Assembly: GCF_964204865.1 (NCBI RefSeq) | Contig: NC_135255.1 | Location: 20,551,135-20,615,134 of the forward strand | DNA: 64,000 nucleotides | Reading direction: 5' to 3' | From: Styela clava | Lineage: Eukaryota; Chordata; Ascidiacea; Stolidobranchia; Styelidae | Shown: in pieces, positions 36,609 through 48,573 of the stretch | Position numbering within the stretch: the first letter of the stretch is position 1 | How the letters are laid out: the number at the start of each line of letters is the position of its first letter | The notes under the pieces: generated by a model | What the model saw: only the letters and a program-made list of their open reading frames with translations | What the model was told of the DNA's origin: nothing | Database searches by the model: none | Position numbers and translations under genes: made by a program

Positions 36609-39600
36609 ATGCACAAATCAATCATCATATTGCTATTCGGGGTCGCACTCTTATGCCCCCATTTCACGTTTGCTGCCGACGGAGAAGCGTAAGTATTTTT
36701 TATAATTACTTGACTACGTTTTGATTATAAGGGTTTGTATACGTGCTGACCACTGACATACGTTATCAATTACTTTCTAGATCGGGGGTGGGTAACTTCT
36801 CTAGTCGGCGGAAATGAAGTCCTCGGTGCGCCGGATTATAACATGAATAGTATTCAATATCTTAATCACATATTTATTCATTAATGCAAGAAAGAAAGTT
36901 ATAAATCGCGTTTAAAGTAAAGTTTGAACTTTACAAAACATAGAGACCAAAAAACACATAATGAATTTATCATAATGTACTAAAAGTGTAATATTGTAAT
37001 ATCATAATGTACTGATGTACAGTCAGCGGGCCGGACCCGGCCCCCGGGCCGTATGTTGCCCACCACTGTTCTTGATCTTTTGGACACCCCCCACTCTTCC
37101 CCCGCCAAAGCTCAGAATAAGAAAATTAGTAATTATTTAGATGGGTTAGGAATACATATTGCGGCGGAAATTCTGATTTTAAATCGTTCTCAATTAACGC
37201 GAACCCCGACTGGATAATTACTATTTTCAAAACGTGGCGTTGTTTTTCAAATATCACATATTTGCATTAGTGACAAGGGCTTTGTACAAAAGATCTTAAT
37301 GTCACTAAGACAAAATAAATGCTATAGATAAAGCAAGACTTGACCACAGCGAAGAGGAAAACTTTCGTTTGCAATAACTTTTTTCAGAGCTCCAGTAAAC
37401 TAATGATGCGTAAATAGTATTATGGCTACGCTTCTGCGCAAAGTCATTTAAATAATTCCGAGTCCAAACGAGGAAGAATTGAAAGCATCAACCAGTAATC
37501 TAATAAAGAAACGCTAGTAAATTTGGGCGAAGCAATTTTTATGTAAACTAACACAAAGAAGAGCCAGCAAAATAAGCTGAAAGCGACCAGTGCTACGCTA
37601 AGACCTTTATATCGGTTTATATCAAAGATCTCGGTGGATATAGGTTAATGCTGGTATACTTTATATATATGCTGTTTAGCTCAAAGCGAATTTTCTTATA
37701 AGTTACTGCGTTTATTCCCTAGTATTTTCTAATATTATCAATTTTATTGTTTATTTTATATTTGTATTGAAGTGTTTCTCAATAGTAATTATATATGAGA
37801 GAAGTTACACAGCGTAAAAACTTGGCATCTGCTGCTATTTGTCAGTCAGTTAATTTTGCGACCATTGAAGGCATGAATATTGCCCATCGCCTAACAGGGT
37901 GATCCAAACCCAGGCCCGCGGGCCACATGTGACCCGCCGCTTCATTATCTGTGGCCCGCGTCACATCCGGAGAGGAATTAAAAAATCGTATTTCGTGTTG
38001 TTTCGTCATAAAATTAACCAAAAAATATTCTGACATATTGTTGCATCACTAGTGTCAATAAATTGACTAGTGTTATGGCTTGCTTAGGCATCTAGCGACG
38101 TTAAACGAGCGAGTTTCTTGGCACTATTGTGACCCGCGAACAATGCAAAAGTAATTTTGTGGCCCGCGGAGCTGCCAATCTTGGACCACCCTGGCCTAAT
38201 ATTTGAGCAAATCCCTGGGTCGCGAGATTTAAAAAATTTTTTTTTTTTAATTTTGAATCCAATTTCCTTTTGTAATTCAGAGAAGATGACGCGTCAGTTG
38301 CAGTCGGTAAATTATTTTTTATTTTGAACTCGTCATTTAAGAGTTTTCATTGCAATCACGTCATCATTTAGGTATCGTCATTATACCTGTGACGTCATTC
38401 TATAAATCACATCTATCTATTAACTGTTAATTGTCATTTTTATTTATTTCATATCATCGTTCATCTCGATTACCTCATCCTCTTCATTACGTCATCAACA
38501 ATATTACGTCACAATCAACGGTAGAACAGCGTAGCATCTGATCTAGCTAAGTATTGGTCCAGCAGAGCGAGGCAACATAGGGCTATTAAACAACACCAAG
38601 CTATGCTAAGAAGAAGGCGAAAATCCATTCGTCAGTCTATGATTCCTCCATGGATAAAGTACAGTAAGGAACATATAGGCTTGTTTCTAGCCCTCGATAA
38701 GTTTGATAAGTAAAATGTATCCCCCAACTGACTGTATACTTCAATATGTGTTGTAAGGTAAATAGAAAAAAGTAGTACACACGCTGGATAGTCTCGTTGC
38801 CCAGTAAACAAAGAAATATCCATTAAGCAGCTACAATTTATCATTTGTTAACGACAAACTTCAATTTTGTACAAAACCGAATTAACCCTTAATTCTCTCG
38901 TTTAATCCCCAGCTAATTTCAGAAGTAAATTATCCCCTTAACTCTGTACATTGTCTCTCCAATTTGTACTGTAAGTGGACTTTAGAAAAAGTGTTGTCTA
39001 AACTATGAGGCAAATTAAAATTAGCATCTCTGACTCTACTATATACGGAGATGCTATGGAAGCCTAGTTATATTCGGGGATATTAGTTGCAAACGCGACT
39101 CCAAACAATTATATGAAACAAATTCTCAAGAAAATGATTTAAACGGGCGGTAGAAACATTACTTTCACCCCAAAGCGGCCACGATTCAAGCTCAATATTC
39201 GACAGACTTCGACACGCAGGGAAGAGGTGTGGTGGCGCGAACTAAGTAAAAAAGCAAAATGTTTTGCGAAGTTTGTTGTTGTTGATTAATGAGGCCGAAC
39301 GCTAATAGAATAGGGGGAGTGTGGGGGGAGGGACCAAAAATATTAACGTTAAAAGGGTATATTTTGTGAATATCAATTTTTATTCTTCATTGCATTTACT
39401 TATCATTGCAGTTATTCACCTACGTCACCTTCCATCTTCACCATTACGTCGTCAGTGTCATTATTACGTCATCAAAATCATTTAGTATATATTTATTTAA
39501 TCATATTTCATTACTTCTGCTCATTGGTATGCAATATTTAAAAGAAATTTTAGTTTAAATGTTCTCGGAATTAGTGATACAATGAAATTACATTAATTTC

Positions 39601-42600
39601 TAATATAAACCTGCGTTTTAGACTTTTTAATTTTTTTTAAACTCTGAGGAATTTTTAATGCAAAATATTTAAAGCTCAATAAATTCCTCAGTATTTTTTT
39701 GAATGTATGCTCATTTTGTTTTGGCAATTTTTTTCGAATGTTTCTAAATAGGCCAAGCGGGAGAGCATGTCTGCGTTTGGGCAAGCGCTTCTAATTTCAT
39801 CTTGAATTTTTTTGAATTTAGGCGAAATTGTAATTGCCGTAGAAACCAATTTAAAAAAATTTGACTTAAATTTATTATTCTCTGAAATCTAAATTCTATG
39901 AAACTATTGTTGTCGTGGCAAACGATTGAAAGATTTTCTTCAAAAAAAATTGCGAAATTCTGAAAAAAAATGTTTACGAATGATGTCACTAAAATTTCTC
40001 TTACGTAACAATGTCACTGATGACGTCATCAGAAGCGGAAGGTGCCGAAGGCGAGGAATCTGAATCTACTGAATCTACAGAGAAACCGAACGAAGAAGGA
40101 CAAAAAGAACTGACGCTAGAAGACATTCAACTGTGGTCGTCCATCGATTTGGACAAGGATGGCAAACTGACAGTCTCGGAATTCGATAGGTAAGGGTTGT
40201 TTTATAAGTGTTATGGAAGAGGGAGGGGGGGGGTTACGGTTTAGACGAGCTTCGACTTCAATCGATGTTACTACGCGTTAGACAAGGATGGCAAACAGTC
40301 TCTGAAGTCGATAGGTGAAAATCTTTTTGCTTTGAGGGTTGGAATGCTCCGAACAATTCTTTAGACAAGCTTCGTTATTATCATTCGTACGTCGATTCGT
40401 CGATTCGTACGTCGATTCAGATAAGAGTAGAAAACTGACCGTCTCTGAATTCGATAAACAGGACTCATAAACAGGACTTCAAATCCGGGGTAAAAATTAG
40501 ATATTTCAATGTTTCAATGTTGATCCAAGGTTTGGCAGCCTTCTAAGGTTTCTCAGTAGTGATGGGCCATGACTCCGCCCCTAATTTATTTATTATCTTG
40601 ATATGCGATTATGCGGCATCTGCAGTAACACATAAATTCTTACACCTTTCCAACACCATTTAACTCAATTCTTGTATCGCTATCGCTTGTATACCTTGGG
40701 TAACTTCGAAATAAGTCTGTGGAGGGATTCTTTGGGATATTGTTAAATATCAATGGAAGCTTTTATCTAGCCTTGTTCGGAACAAAAGACAAGAGTAAGC
40801 GTCGTATTACGTCCTTACCCCCCCCCCCCCCCCCCAACTTTGGGCTGGCTACGGCCTTGGTTCCACATACTACTTCATGCTCGTGTCTAATTACTTAATT
40901 TATTTACAGATTTGTTCGTTCCCCATCTTCAGCCGCATTCGTTGCCCAAATGAAGAGCGAAAAAGCAATCAAAGCCTGGGCCGATAGTAAGTTATAGATC
41001 TTTTGTGTTTTTCGTAAATTTCAAAATTTTGCATTAGTGGCGAGGATTTTGTAAAAAGATCATAAGTTATCTAACTTTTCTTGTACTTTTTATATCAGAG
41101 TTTTGAACTGAAATTATTTAAAATAAATAGATGTATTATAGGTAAAAAGTTGGAGAATTGAGCAAATTACATTTAATTCACATTAAATTAATGTAGTCCA
41201 GTTTTTTTGAGTGAGGTCCAAATAGTAAAACGGAAAAAGGCCCAAACAATTTTGTTGGAAATTTTAAATTCAACCACGTAATAAACTTGTGAAGGGATAT
41301 TTAATTTGTTTAGTTGCAATGCACGTTATGTATGATCGTTTGACAAAAACCATTTGGCCAAAATTGATACGTTGGATTTATAGAACTTTTTTGTATCACA
41401 GCAATAATTGAAATTTATTGGAGGCTAGTAAATGTAAAAGCATCGGAATACCAAGAAGAAACGGGATAAGACAAACTATCATTCGGAACAGTGTTCCCTC
41501 TAAGGTGTGCGCGTGTGCGCGCGCACACAGCTTTCAGAGGCTGCGCACACGCATAGATTTACTGCGCACAGACGTATTTGGATGTAATGTGACAATGTTC
41601 TCGGTTGGCAGGTTGAGAAAATTTGTTGTTGGTCTACCCATTACCCAGTTAAAACGCTAAAATTTCTTCATTGGTTTTTGCACAAATATTAGTCATTTCC
41701 AAAAAAGTGCGCACACACCAAAATTTCTGCGCACACATACTACAAAAATTAGAGGGAACATTGATTCGGAATGACCGAGGTCCCAAGCGAGCATACCAAC
41801 GAGGGCTTATATCCTCACATATTGCGACACAACCCTCTATAGTTCCAAACTAAACAAACAAAAACAAGTATTATCGGTAGGCTTACCATACGTCCCGCTT
41901 TAGGCGGGACAGTCCCGCTTTTCAGCGTCATGTCCCGCCGTCCCGACAAGTCAGCCAAAAGTCCCGCTTTGGCGTTCGGCCATTCAGCATATTACACGAA
42001 CATGTTTTCGTTACTGTTGTTTCTGTGTAGCGAAGCGCTAGCCTACTTACTGAAGGTGAATGCGTTTGTTTCGTTGTTTCCCGCCAACATTGTTAGAGAA
42101 CGTATCACATGTAAATGCTATGTCACTAGTAAATGCTTTGTTTCTTGTCGTCCTCGAGCACCCTAAAATGCTGTTTTTCTTATATTCTACACTGTATATG
42201 TTTTACGTTACGTATTTTCAGCATTGGTGGTGAAATAAAAATAATGATTACTGCTCGGCGTCCCACGGTTTGCCGACAAGTGATATATACCCTAGTAATA
42301 GATTTTTCTCGCGACCTCCGAAGAACAGCTGCGGGGGGCCACAGTTTGAGAAACTTCAATTTAAACCCAAATTACGTTTTCCCTCTTAAAATGCGAGAAA
42401 ATTTTGCGAATTTTTCGCTTAACCTGAAACCGGACTTTTGCCATTGAGAGCGTCGTTTGTCCTTGTTCACCCACGCCATTGCCGGCACTTAACGAAGTCA
42501 ATTGCACTCAAAATGAAATACCCGCGATCGTTTGGTTACGTGGCTTTTTCGAATGCTTTCGCTATTATATTTTCAATGAAGCTATCTGCTCGGAAAAAGG

Positions 42601-44956
42601 CTCTTTATAAGCAAATGGCAGTAATTGTAGAACAAGGGCCTTGCCAACAATTTTCAAAAGGAGGGAGAGTGTGGGTTTTCAGAAGTCTTATAGGTCTAAA
42701 AAGCGTTCTAAGCTACGAAAAATGGCAATATGATAAAGAAAAATTTTATTCTTTCACACCATAAAGAGGGGGAGGGGGGGGGGGGTACGACCCGCAAAAC
42801 TACCCCATTGGTACGCCCCTGTCGGAAACACTCACCCTTGGTGAAATTGTAGACAAGCGATTCGATGGTCCAGGGACAATCGCGAAAACTAGTAGAGTGT
42901 TCCGCGTCCCTCAGGAACTAGAATAAAAGAAACTTATTTAAGTATTTGATAATACGGAAATATTTTAAACTTTATAACAAAATTGGCCATACTTAAATGA
43001 GACCGGTGTACTTGCATATTATCGCACAAAAGATCGAATTTTAGCTCTATTTCGAAAATGGTGGGTATCAGTTAGCTGGCCTTGAGGGTTAAAAAATTGT
43101 TTTGAACTACGAATCTTTTTTAACATTTCAAAAAGGTAGTACATGTACCCATATTTTGGAATCCTCGATTAAAACCATCTCTTTCTTTTACACAGACGTG
43201 GGTATTGACGTGGCGAAGGCGAAGCAGGCAATGGCCCTGGGAGCCCAAAGCCAGGCAGCTCGCATTCGTGCAGCAAATATACAACAAATTCAGAGACAGA
43301 GAGCGATACAACAACATCAGTACAGGAGCAGGGTTAATCAGCAATCAAGAGTGAACAACTACTTTGCCAACTTGGGGGTAAGTTTAATCAAGCATTACTC
43401 GCCAGTATAATTCCTTACTAATGTAAATGTGTCGAAGCTGCCTTTTTATGCTTGATTGCAGTCTAAAAATATTAGCAAATTAGTGAATACCCAAATTGAT
43501 ATCGGTTTCTTACCTTTATTGCAATTACACATTTATTTTCTGATTCATTTTTTTGGCTCCTGTTTATCTTAGGTGAGATTAAGCTAGATTATATATTGTG
43601 TCATCTTCCAACTTATTCTAACACAGAGGTGTACAACAGGCGGTCCGCGGGCCACAATCCGGCACGTCAAGTCACTTAGTGTGGCCCCCGGCAACACTCC
43701 GATTTTTCCCCATCTAGCAAAAAATTATAGTCATCTTTTTATGTTTGAAAAGGCGCTCATGGGAAAAAATACATAAATACATTTTGTTCTTGTCGCTGCG
43801 TTGAAATTTTCGCCGTTTTTCCCGGTGCATTTATTACTGTAAGGCTAAGCAATAGCCGCATTTTCTTCGCCCCTCATCCCGGGTAGTCGGTACGGAACCA
43901 CTAGGACAGGGGTCGGCAACCTTTTTTCGCTCGCGAACCAAAATTAAGGTTGCAAGTCATTGGCGGGCCGCACATATTTTTTAGAAAGTTGAAAATCCAA
44001 TCGGATGGTACATTGTATAAGAAAAATCAAGCAGTGATACATCTCCCGAATAGAATATAGATTTATTTCCTGACTGCATCCCATAAAATCCCATTTGAAT
44101 ATTTTCAGCGCCATTGAACCCTTTGCACTTAGCATCAACTTTTCTGCGTTTTGTTGTCATTTGCTTATAATTAAATTATATGCTCATTAAACGAGTACTT
44201 GTGAATTATATAGATGTTAGTTTATAATATAATTTAGTCTAAAAAATATATTCGTCAAAACGGATGTTTTGTTACTATAATTTAGTGAAGCGTCGCGGGA
44301 CGAATCCGGCCCGCGGGCCGTAGGTTGCCGACCCCTGCACTGGGGGATTTTTTGTACAAAGCTCCGTCACTAATGCGAAATGTGAGATTTGAGAAAAACA
44401 CCCCGCTACGTTTTTAAATACCAGATTAGTAAATATCCAGTTTGGGTTAGGAATCATTTAAAAATTTGGATTCCCAGCGCAACCTGCATTTCTAACTCCA
44501 ACTGAAAATTACTAAATTTCTTATTCTGATTGTTAGCGGGGATTTTTTCAAGGTGAAGGATTTGTACAAATATATAGATAGTATTTCCGTAGTATGTGTA
44601 CCAGGTTAGGATTAGGCCATAATTTCATTCCGATTTTCCTCATTTTAGTTCTTTTACGAGTTCGGCGACTGTCTGTGTTAGCCAAGTGCTCATAGGTTTC
44701 AGTCCCTTTACAAAACTGATGTTAAGTAGGCGAACAAAATTAGTTACCTCCATATTGGTACACATACTTCTGGGGCGCTTAAAAGATACCCACAAAGATT
44801 CGGGGCCTTTCACAATTAGTAGTTAGTGCCGTCTGGAGCCTTTTTCGTAGTGATGGCGCGAAATAGCGTTATAAAATATTTAACCCATTCTTTAACTTTC
44901 AGCGCCAGTACTACAGAGCGGCGGTTTCCAGAGGTGGAAGACGAGATGAATTGTAA
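36609..44956 (+). CDS. ER-type EF-hand protein with RDEL C-terminus (six exons)
   Basis: Exons by frame, phase and GT/AG sites: 36609-36688, 38281-38306, 40033-40189, 40910-40986, 43196-43377, 44903-44956. All phases join cleanly to a 191-residue product. Residues 1-22 form a signal peptide (MHKSIIILLFGVALLCPHF). Residues about 24-65 are acidic (Glu/Ser/Thr). Residues about 75-86 are one canonical EF-hand loop, DLDKDGKLTVSE, with Asp at 1, 3 and 5, Gly at 6 and Glu at 12. A long Ala/Gln/Arg-rich helix follows (residues 114-180). The protein ends GGRRDEL, a KDEL-class ER retrieval signal. Inference: a soluble ER-luminal calcium-binding protein. Exon 2 is only 26 bp and exon 6 only 54 bp, so an extra small exon could be missing. 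Introns carry several transposon insertions. I do not recognise a named family: reticulocalbins and Cab45 also combine EF-hands and an HDEL-type tail, but are longer and have more EF-hands. Confidence 0.75.
36783..37068. mobile_element. Buster/SPIN-type hAT MITE in intron 1
   Basis: Ends are CGGGGGTGGGTAAC and the inverse of CAGTGGTGGGCAAC, with the 'ggcccccgggcc' subterminal palindrome on the right. Flanks are ttctagat (36775-36782) and ttcttgat (37069-37076), 7 of 8 identical. Confidence 0.8.
37895..38194. mobile_element. hAT-like MITE in intron 1, 300 bp
   Basis: Ends are CAGGGTGATCCAA and the inverse of CAGGGTGGTCCAA, with 'gcccgcgggcc' and 'ggcccgcgg' inside. The repeated flank visible is gcctaa (6 bp). 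It ends 86 bp before exon 2 of the EF-hand gene. Confidence 0.75.
40281..40460 (+). repeat. Two degraded copies of the EF-hand exon end
   Basis: In the intron just after exon 3, 'gacaaggatggcaaac…gtctctgaagtcgatagg' (40281-40315) and 'gataagagtagaaaactgac…tctctgaattcgataa' (about 40418-40457) repeat the last ~45 bp of exon 3, which encodes the calcium loop. Both have lost frame or key Asp/Gly codons. The flanking strings 'agcttcg' are also shared, so this is a small tandem duplication that includes part of the exon. Confidence 0.75.
41489..41763. mobile_element. hAT-like MITE with perfect 8-bp duplication
   Basis: Ends are CAGTGTTCCCTCTAA and the inverse of CAATGTTCCCTCTAA. Flanks are attcggaa on both sides (41481-41488, 41764-41771), identical. 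The interior is rich in GCGCACAC. It lies in intron 4 of the EF-hand gene and is probably the youngest insertion in the window. Confidence 0.9.
41879..42350. mobile_element. One-ended TAGGCTTACCATACG element and hAT debris
   Basis: It starts TAGGCTTACCATACGTCCCG, like the elements at 9423 and 13250, followed by repeated GTCCCGCTTT-type motifs. The far end is not recognisable. A different hAT-end remnant ('ggggggccacagtttgaga') is at about 42335. Open frames across 41930-42764 have no protein resemblance. Confidence 0.5.
43907..44337. mobile_element. SPIN/Buster-type hAT MITE in intron 5, 431 bp
   Basis: Ends are CAGGGGTCGGCAACCT and the inverse of the same sequence (CAGGGGTCGGCAACC), with 'ggcccgcgggccg' next to the right end. 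Flanks are cactagga (43899-43906) and cactgggg (44338-44345), 6 of 8 identical. A one-ended relative is at about 43628-43700. Confidence 0.8.
44578..44781. mobile_element. GGNGCTCC-family MITE, degraded ends
   Basis: It has the family core ('gtatgtgtaccaggtta', 'ttttacgagttcggcgac') and the inverse end 'ggtacacatacttctgg'. It lies in intron 5 of the EF-hand gene, about 120 bp before the last exon. Confidence 0.6.
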
Positions 44957-45577
44957 AAAGAAAAATAAAACAAAATTACGTCATCAACTCAATGACGTCA
45001 TCAATTAATAATTTTAGGAGACTATTTCGACATAATGACTTTTGATTGGATCTTACCCAGCCACAAGCTTGCCCATCATTGGAATATATTTGGTGGCCTG
45101 AGTCCGTTTTTGAACCGGAGTTTAGTAAATTGATTTGTTTGTTTATCACAATTCGGATATCCGGTAATACTTCCAGATATGTACCATTTCATTTGTAGTA
45201 GGTAAATATATATCATTCGTGTATCCGGTCAGAATTTCACTTTAGTACTATTCAGAGATTCTCGCTATTGAAAATCAATGAAGCGTTTCAGGGCAGAATA
45301 ACTCAATTCAATTTGTGTGATTTTGATGCTGTTATTTTACGCTTCATTAATTATTGGTTAAAAGAAAATTGAATTGTATTATAGTTGATCCAATGAGACC
45401 GTATATATGTATGTGCTTTTAATATTATCATGTAGTAGCAAAAGTAAAATAATTCGATCTGGAAATTTTGCATTATGTTTTTTTTATGATGGGGGGGGGG
45501 GGGGGGGGAACTGATGAGATGACGTAATTATATAGCCATGGTGTCAGCACAGGGACTAGGAATCAGTGGCGAATCTA

Positions 45578-45893
45578 CCGTGTTTCCCTAAAAATAAGAC
45601 CGGGTCTTATTTCAATTTTCCTCCGAAAAATAACACTGGGGCTTATTTTCGGTGAATGTCTTATATTTTCATTTATCAAAAACATAAGTAGAGAACTACG
45701 AGATTTTCGAATATACAAAACATGAAAATCTATATCCATTAACTTAAAATAACACGCTTTAGTCAAAACAACTACAAAACATAGATTATCAATCATTTAA
45801 AACGTGTAGGAGAGATTTCTTGCTATCGACTAGGTCAAAAAATATTCCCGTTATTTAGTAGGTCTTATAAGTCTTATTTTCGAGGAAACACGG
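45578..45893. mobile_element. TA-flanked MITE, 316 bp
   Basis: Ends are CCGTGTTTCCCTAAAAATAA and the inverse of CCGTGTTTCCTCGAAAATAA, with TA on both sides (45576-45577, 45894-45895). A one-ended copy lies at 30880. The fit is to Tc1/mariner-like elements by target choice only. Confidence 0.8.
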
Positions 45894-46264
45894 TACATGA
45901 AATGGCGCCGATGGCAAAGTTTTAGAATGCGCCCCCCTGATCATGAATCACAATTATTTACAACTGGTGTTAAATTGAGATACTTGTACGTTATTATTTG
46001 AGTAAAAATAAGAGTTTCAATTATTTGTTATTTGGAATAATTTTATTGAAGCATATAACCATTAAAACTTTCCACCACTTTGCGCCCCAACCCAAACGGC
46101 GCCCATGGTCCGAGGCTAAATACGCCAAAGCGACAATATATCGCTTTTAGATTTGGATTGGTCAGTTCGCTATTTGTCAGGACGATCGTTTACAATTTCA
46201 AATTAAATAGACGAAAGGCGATCAGATGGTATGGTCAAAAATAGCAAATCGTCCATAAGCTTCT

Positions 46265-46375
46265 GGGCTCTCCGGTAATATGTGTACCAAGATGAGGCAC
46301 AACCTGAACCCTAACCTGGTACACATACTATGTTTAGGTTGTGCGTCATCTTGGTACACATACTTCGGGTGCACC
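46265..46375. mobile_element. Short palindromic GGNGCTCC-family MITE
   Basis: A 110-bp copy consisting of little more than the two inverted ends ('gtgtaccaagatga' and 'tcatcttggtacacata'). Confidence 0.6.
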
Positions 46376-46489
46376 AGTTTCAGCAGCATTCGTGCAAAGT
46401 AGATTTTCATTATGGTGAAAAAATAAAGTTTTGATTACAGCCAGTAATAGAATTACCCTGCGTGGGTTCGCAGGATCCTATACCATGCG

Positions 46490-46955
46490 GGAATAGTTAG
46501 GATAAGGATAAGGGTTTATATATTTATCCCAGGGGAGAGAAAAGCCGATAAAACGACTTAACCATATCGCGAACCACGGCCTCTCGTCCGGTTACCATTC
46601 CATGTCGGGTATGGGATTAGTTAGTTATTTGTTTTCGAAAGCATGGACTTGATGGTGGAGAAAGCCGTAAGCGACCAGCGGTTACGTGAACCACCCTACG
46701 GCGGCGAGGAGTCCAGCAATCCTCTCGCACATAATCATCCCGCATGGGATTCGTGCGGTGGCGAGCGTATTCCTAATGTTTAGCACGATGAGCCACACCA
46801 CCGCGCTAGTTGTGTGCTAGTAGAGGATTGCTGGACTTCTAACTGCCGTAGCCTGGGTCACGTAACTACTGATCGATTACGACTTCCCCTACCATCAAGT
46901 CCACGCATCTGAAACAAATACCTGGCTAACTAATCCCATACCCGACATCACTGCA
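46490..46955. repeat. Two inverted copies of the dispersed MDLMVEEA family
   Basis: 46490-46740 is in reverse orientation ('aaagccgataaaacgac', 'ccatgtcgggtatggga', 'gcatggacttgatggtgga') and 46800-46955 is forward ('ccatcaagtccacgcatct', 'taatcccatacccgaca'). The uninterrupted site 'gagaaaagccgat' here is the empty counterpart of the insertion at 58369. Confidence 0.75.
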
Positions 46956-46987
46956 AGTGCCAGCCAATTTTTTTGTATAATGTATAA

Positions 46988-47388
46988 CAAGAGAGCTACG
47001 CCCAAATATATGGACACGTCTGTTCGCAGTGCAGTACGGTTTACCGTACCGTCAGATCACAGTCTACAAATATATTCACACCAAGCGAAGCAGTACAGTA
47101 GGACACAAAATGGCGTCTGATGCCCGCAGAACGTTTAATGACGTCATAGCAAACAAAAACAAATCTCACAGAGCTAACAGAAATATTTGAAGTAAATAAA
47201 AGTAATAGCCTTCTGAAGAAAAATTTCATCTTTAACCAGTAAAAATTTCGAAGCAATCGGTCCAGTAATGAAAGAGAAAAACGGTTTTTAAGATTTTCTA
47301 CTAGATGTCTAGGAAGTGTCAAAGAACAACAACAACAACAACAAGACCAACATAATATTGAAACGATCGTTATGTCCATTTCGTGTCC
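46988..47388 (+). repeat. Dispersed ~390-bp repeat, full copy
   Basis: Full-length, about 90% alike by eye to 50411-50802. It contains a CAA microsatellite near its 3' side (47330-47343). The 120-codon minus-strand open frame over it is a repeat shadow. Confidence 0.8.
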
Positions 47389-47887
47389 AATAATAATTTC
47401 CATCTATGTCGTTTGGTTCATTTGATGAGAGTTCATTATTTATAGCAAATCAGAAAACGTCCGGTTTTCACTAAATTGTTCGGGAATAGAGCAAAATGGT
47501 GTTGGAAAAGCGTATGAAGCTTTGTCTTGCTTCAAATGCCGCAAAATTGCGAGGAATTCATGAACATTCAAACATTTGAGCAGTACGTGTTTGCGATCAG
47601 GAGCGGTAGAGACAGACAAAAATTACCAAATACAAGAAATTGTAATAATCCCAAAACACTAAGAAAAGCTATACATTAATATGGCGAATATTCAACGTAT
47701 CTTGTGAAATAGGTTCATTTAAACTCGCTTTAACATCAAAAGCATTGCAGTTTTTTTTTATATAGCGAATGTTGATGATCGGGAGAGGGCGATGGTGAGC
47801 AAGTTTGCAACGTACTCGCTTGTTTTTGTCTTCTCTCCCATGCTCTTGGCGCTAAGCGCCATTTATCATATCAGGGGGATTTCTACT

Positions 47888-48320
47888 TTTAGTCTGTCAT
47901 CTGAGGGATCGGGGCCTTGGTTGAAGCAAATTTGCAAGTCTTCTGTTAGTAGGTACTCTTTTAACTTTTAGTTGAGGTTTCGGGACCTCGAATTGAGCAA
48001 ATTTGCAACCCTTCTATCTACTCTTTGCAACTTTTAGCTAAGGCAGTAAGGGATCGGGACGTTTCTTTGAGCAAACTTGCAACTTTTCTATCAGCACTCT
48101 CTCCACTTTCTGACTTTTAGTTGAAGGCTTGGGACTTTGCTGTGAGAAAACTTGCATCTCTTCTATCAGTACTCATTTAACTTTTAGTTGAGGGTTCGGG
48201 ACCTTGCTTTGAGCAAACTTGCAACTCTTTTATCATCTACACCGTACGCTTTTTACTTTTAGTTGAGGGGCAGTGACTTTGCTTTGATTGAGCAAACTTG
48301 CAACTCTTCTATCAGTTGCT
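47888..48320 (+). repeat. Minisatellite of six 66-84-bp units upstream of PPCDC
   Basis: Units begin CTTTTAGTTGAGG at about 47890, 47967, 48028 (roughly), 48115, 48185 and 48258, and share 'gggacc', 'ttgagcaaacttgcaact' and 'cttctatcagtactc'. The array ends about 250 bp before the PPCDC start codon, so it could influence its promoter. That influence is speculation. Confidence 0.8.
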
Positions 48321-48573
48321 TGGAATAACTGCCGTCGTGCCAGATGCCCTGGTTTTGGAGACAAATAGAGTGTTTTCTGTGTTGAACCAAATTTCAAATT
48401 GAATAACTGTGCCATATTAAACTGAGTCAATGAATCAAACCCCCCCAACAATTTCTATTTCTCTATATTCTGTTGCATTTACTGAATTTTAGCCAACTAA
48501 AGAGTTTTATTACACTTTTAGTTCAGAATATCTAATTTCTAAATCTGTTATAATTAAACAGCACTACTGCACT

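Noticed and set aside
42133..42764. Two overlapping open frames of 104-108 codons
   Set aside because: They lie in hAT debris within intron 4 of the EF-hand gene and show no recognisable motif, conserved neighbour or splice signals.
45507..45530. CTGATGAG hammerhead-like core after a poly-G run
   Set aside because: No GAAA partner or stem II nearby.
47041..47403. 120-codon minus-strand open frame
   Set aside because: It coincides with a dispersed ~390-bp repeat whose other copies do not keep the frame.
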